Source of the DNA: Candidatus Aenigmatarchaeota archaeon
GTDB taxonomy: Archaea > Aenigmatarchaeota > Aenigmatarchaeia > QMZS01
Reading direction: 5' to 3'
Assembly: GCA_030614705.1 (NCBI GenBank)
Contig: JAUWTN010000005.1
Location: 1 to 35,595 of the forward strand
Length of the DNA stretch: 35,595 nucleotides
Numbering within the stretch: the first letter of the stretch is position 1; the number at the start of each line of letters is the position of its first letter. Both the position numbers and the translations under genes were made by a program. This document shows positions 35,258 through 35,595 of this stretch, in pieces. The notes beneath the pieces are model-generated. The model made no database searches, was not told the origin of the DNA, and saw only the letters and a list, made by a program, of their open reading frames with translations.

Positions 35258-35283
35258 AGAGAATAAAACTTTTAAATATAACC
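35258..35283 (-). promoter_or_regulatory. Putative archaeal TATA-box promoter of EF-1A
   Basis: On the minus strand 'TATATTTAAAAGTTTTATTCTCTATTATG' upstream of the start codon. Confidence 0.45.
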
Positions 35284-35348
35284 TCTTAAACCGTACTACT
35301 TACACTTTAAAGGACTTTTAGTATGAATTTTAAAAAATAAACATTATT

Positions 35349-35595
35349 ATGAGAAAGAAATTGTTCAAAAACAAAGAACAGAGGAAGAAATTTATAATGG
35401 TATTCTTTGCAGTTCTTGTCGGGGGTGTATTTCTTCTGGAAATAATCGCCATCCCTTTGATGTACAAAGAACCTGAAACAAACCTGGAAACACCTGAAGA
35501 AATTGCTGAAAAATTCAAAACACAATGGATTTTTGAGGAAAATCTCACAGAACAGGAAAAACAGTTTATGATTCAAAGAGGATTTACCATAGCCA
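35349..35595 (+). CDS. Partial membrane protein running off the window end
   Basis: MRKKLFKNKEQRKKFIMVFFAVLVGGVFLLEIIAIPLMYKEPETNLETPEEIAEKFKTQWIFEENLTEQEKQFMIQRGFTIA..., open to the last base, one TM helix. Missed by the ORF track because no stop is in the window. Confidence 0.7.
   Translation, partial: MRKKLFKNKEQRKKFIMVFFAVLVGGVFLLEIIAIPLMYKEPETNLETPEEIAEKFKTQWIFEENLTEQEKQFMIQRGFTIA

Noticed and set aside
1-35595. Global reassignment of TAA as a sense codon
   Set aside because: Many intact housekeeping genes here (EF-1A, eL31, RpoK, aldolase, MFS) end correctly at TAA, so at most site-specific readthrough, mutation or sequence error applies.
1-35595. CRISPR arrays, transposases, IS termini, rRNA
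   Set aside because: No regularly spaced direct repeats, DDE/HUH transposase motifs or rRNA-like sequence seen by eye.

Overview
This is an AT-rich archaeal chromosomal segment. Archaeal-type AspRS, TyrRS, uS2, eL31, RpoK, Rpp29, EF-1A, a histone-fold protein, a PAC2 protein and BHB-type tRNA introns support that; DPANN affiliation is my inference. The left ~11 kb is a tightly coupled surface-protein operon: Ig/NEW3-like secreted and membrane-anchored proteins, a transglutaminase-like protein and a MinD-family ATPase. The rest is mostly housekeeping genes plus some unusual items. The most interesting observations are: (1) 18866-20074 encodes an adenylosuccinate-synthetase homolog with the PurZ-type Asp->Ser change in the P-loop-like motif (GLQLGSEAKGK), a PurZ-like AGHTF motif and an Asp retained at the likely guanine-recognition position. 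It looks like a chromosomal PurZ0/PurZ-like (2-aminoadenine pathway) enzyme. (2) 27473-27636 (-) is an unlisted tRNA-Leu(UAA) carrying two 39-nt introns with BHB motifs, one at the canonical 37/38 site and one inside the T-loop. (3) Two genes, rpp29 and a surface-protein gene, contain an in-frame TAA followed by AAA with clearly continuing coding sequence, so both are wrongly truncated in the ORF track. (4) A membrane-anchored winged-helix regulator with a CxC motif is divergent from a thioredoxin/DsbD-like gene, with an inverted repeat between them. (5) An uncharacterised two-gene cassette (28372-30002) has HEPN-like and membrane-active-like features. No CRISPR array, transposase or IS element was recognised. 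All family assignments are by eye, with no database searches run.
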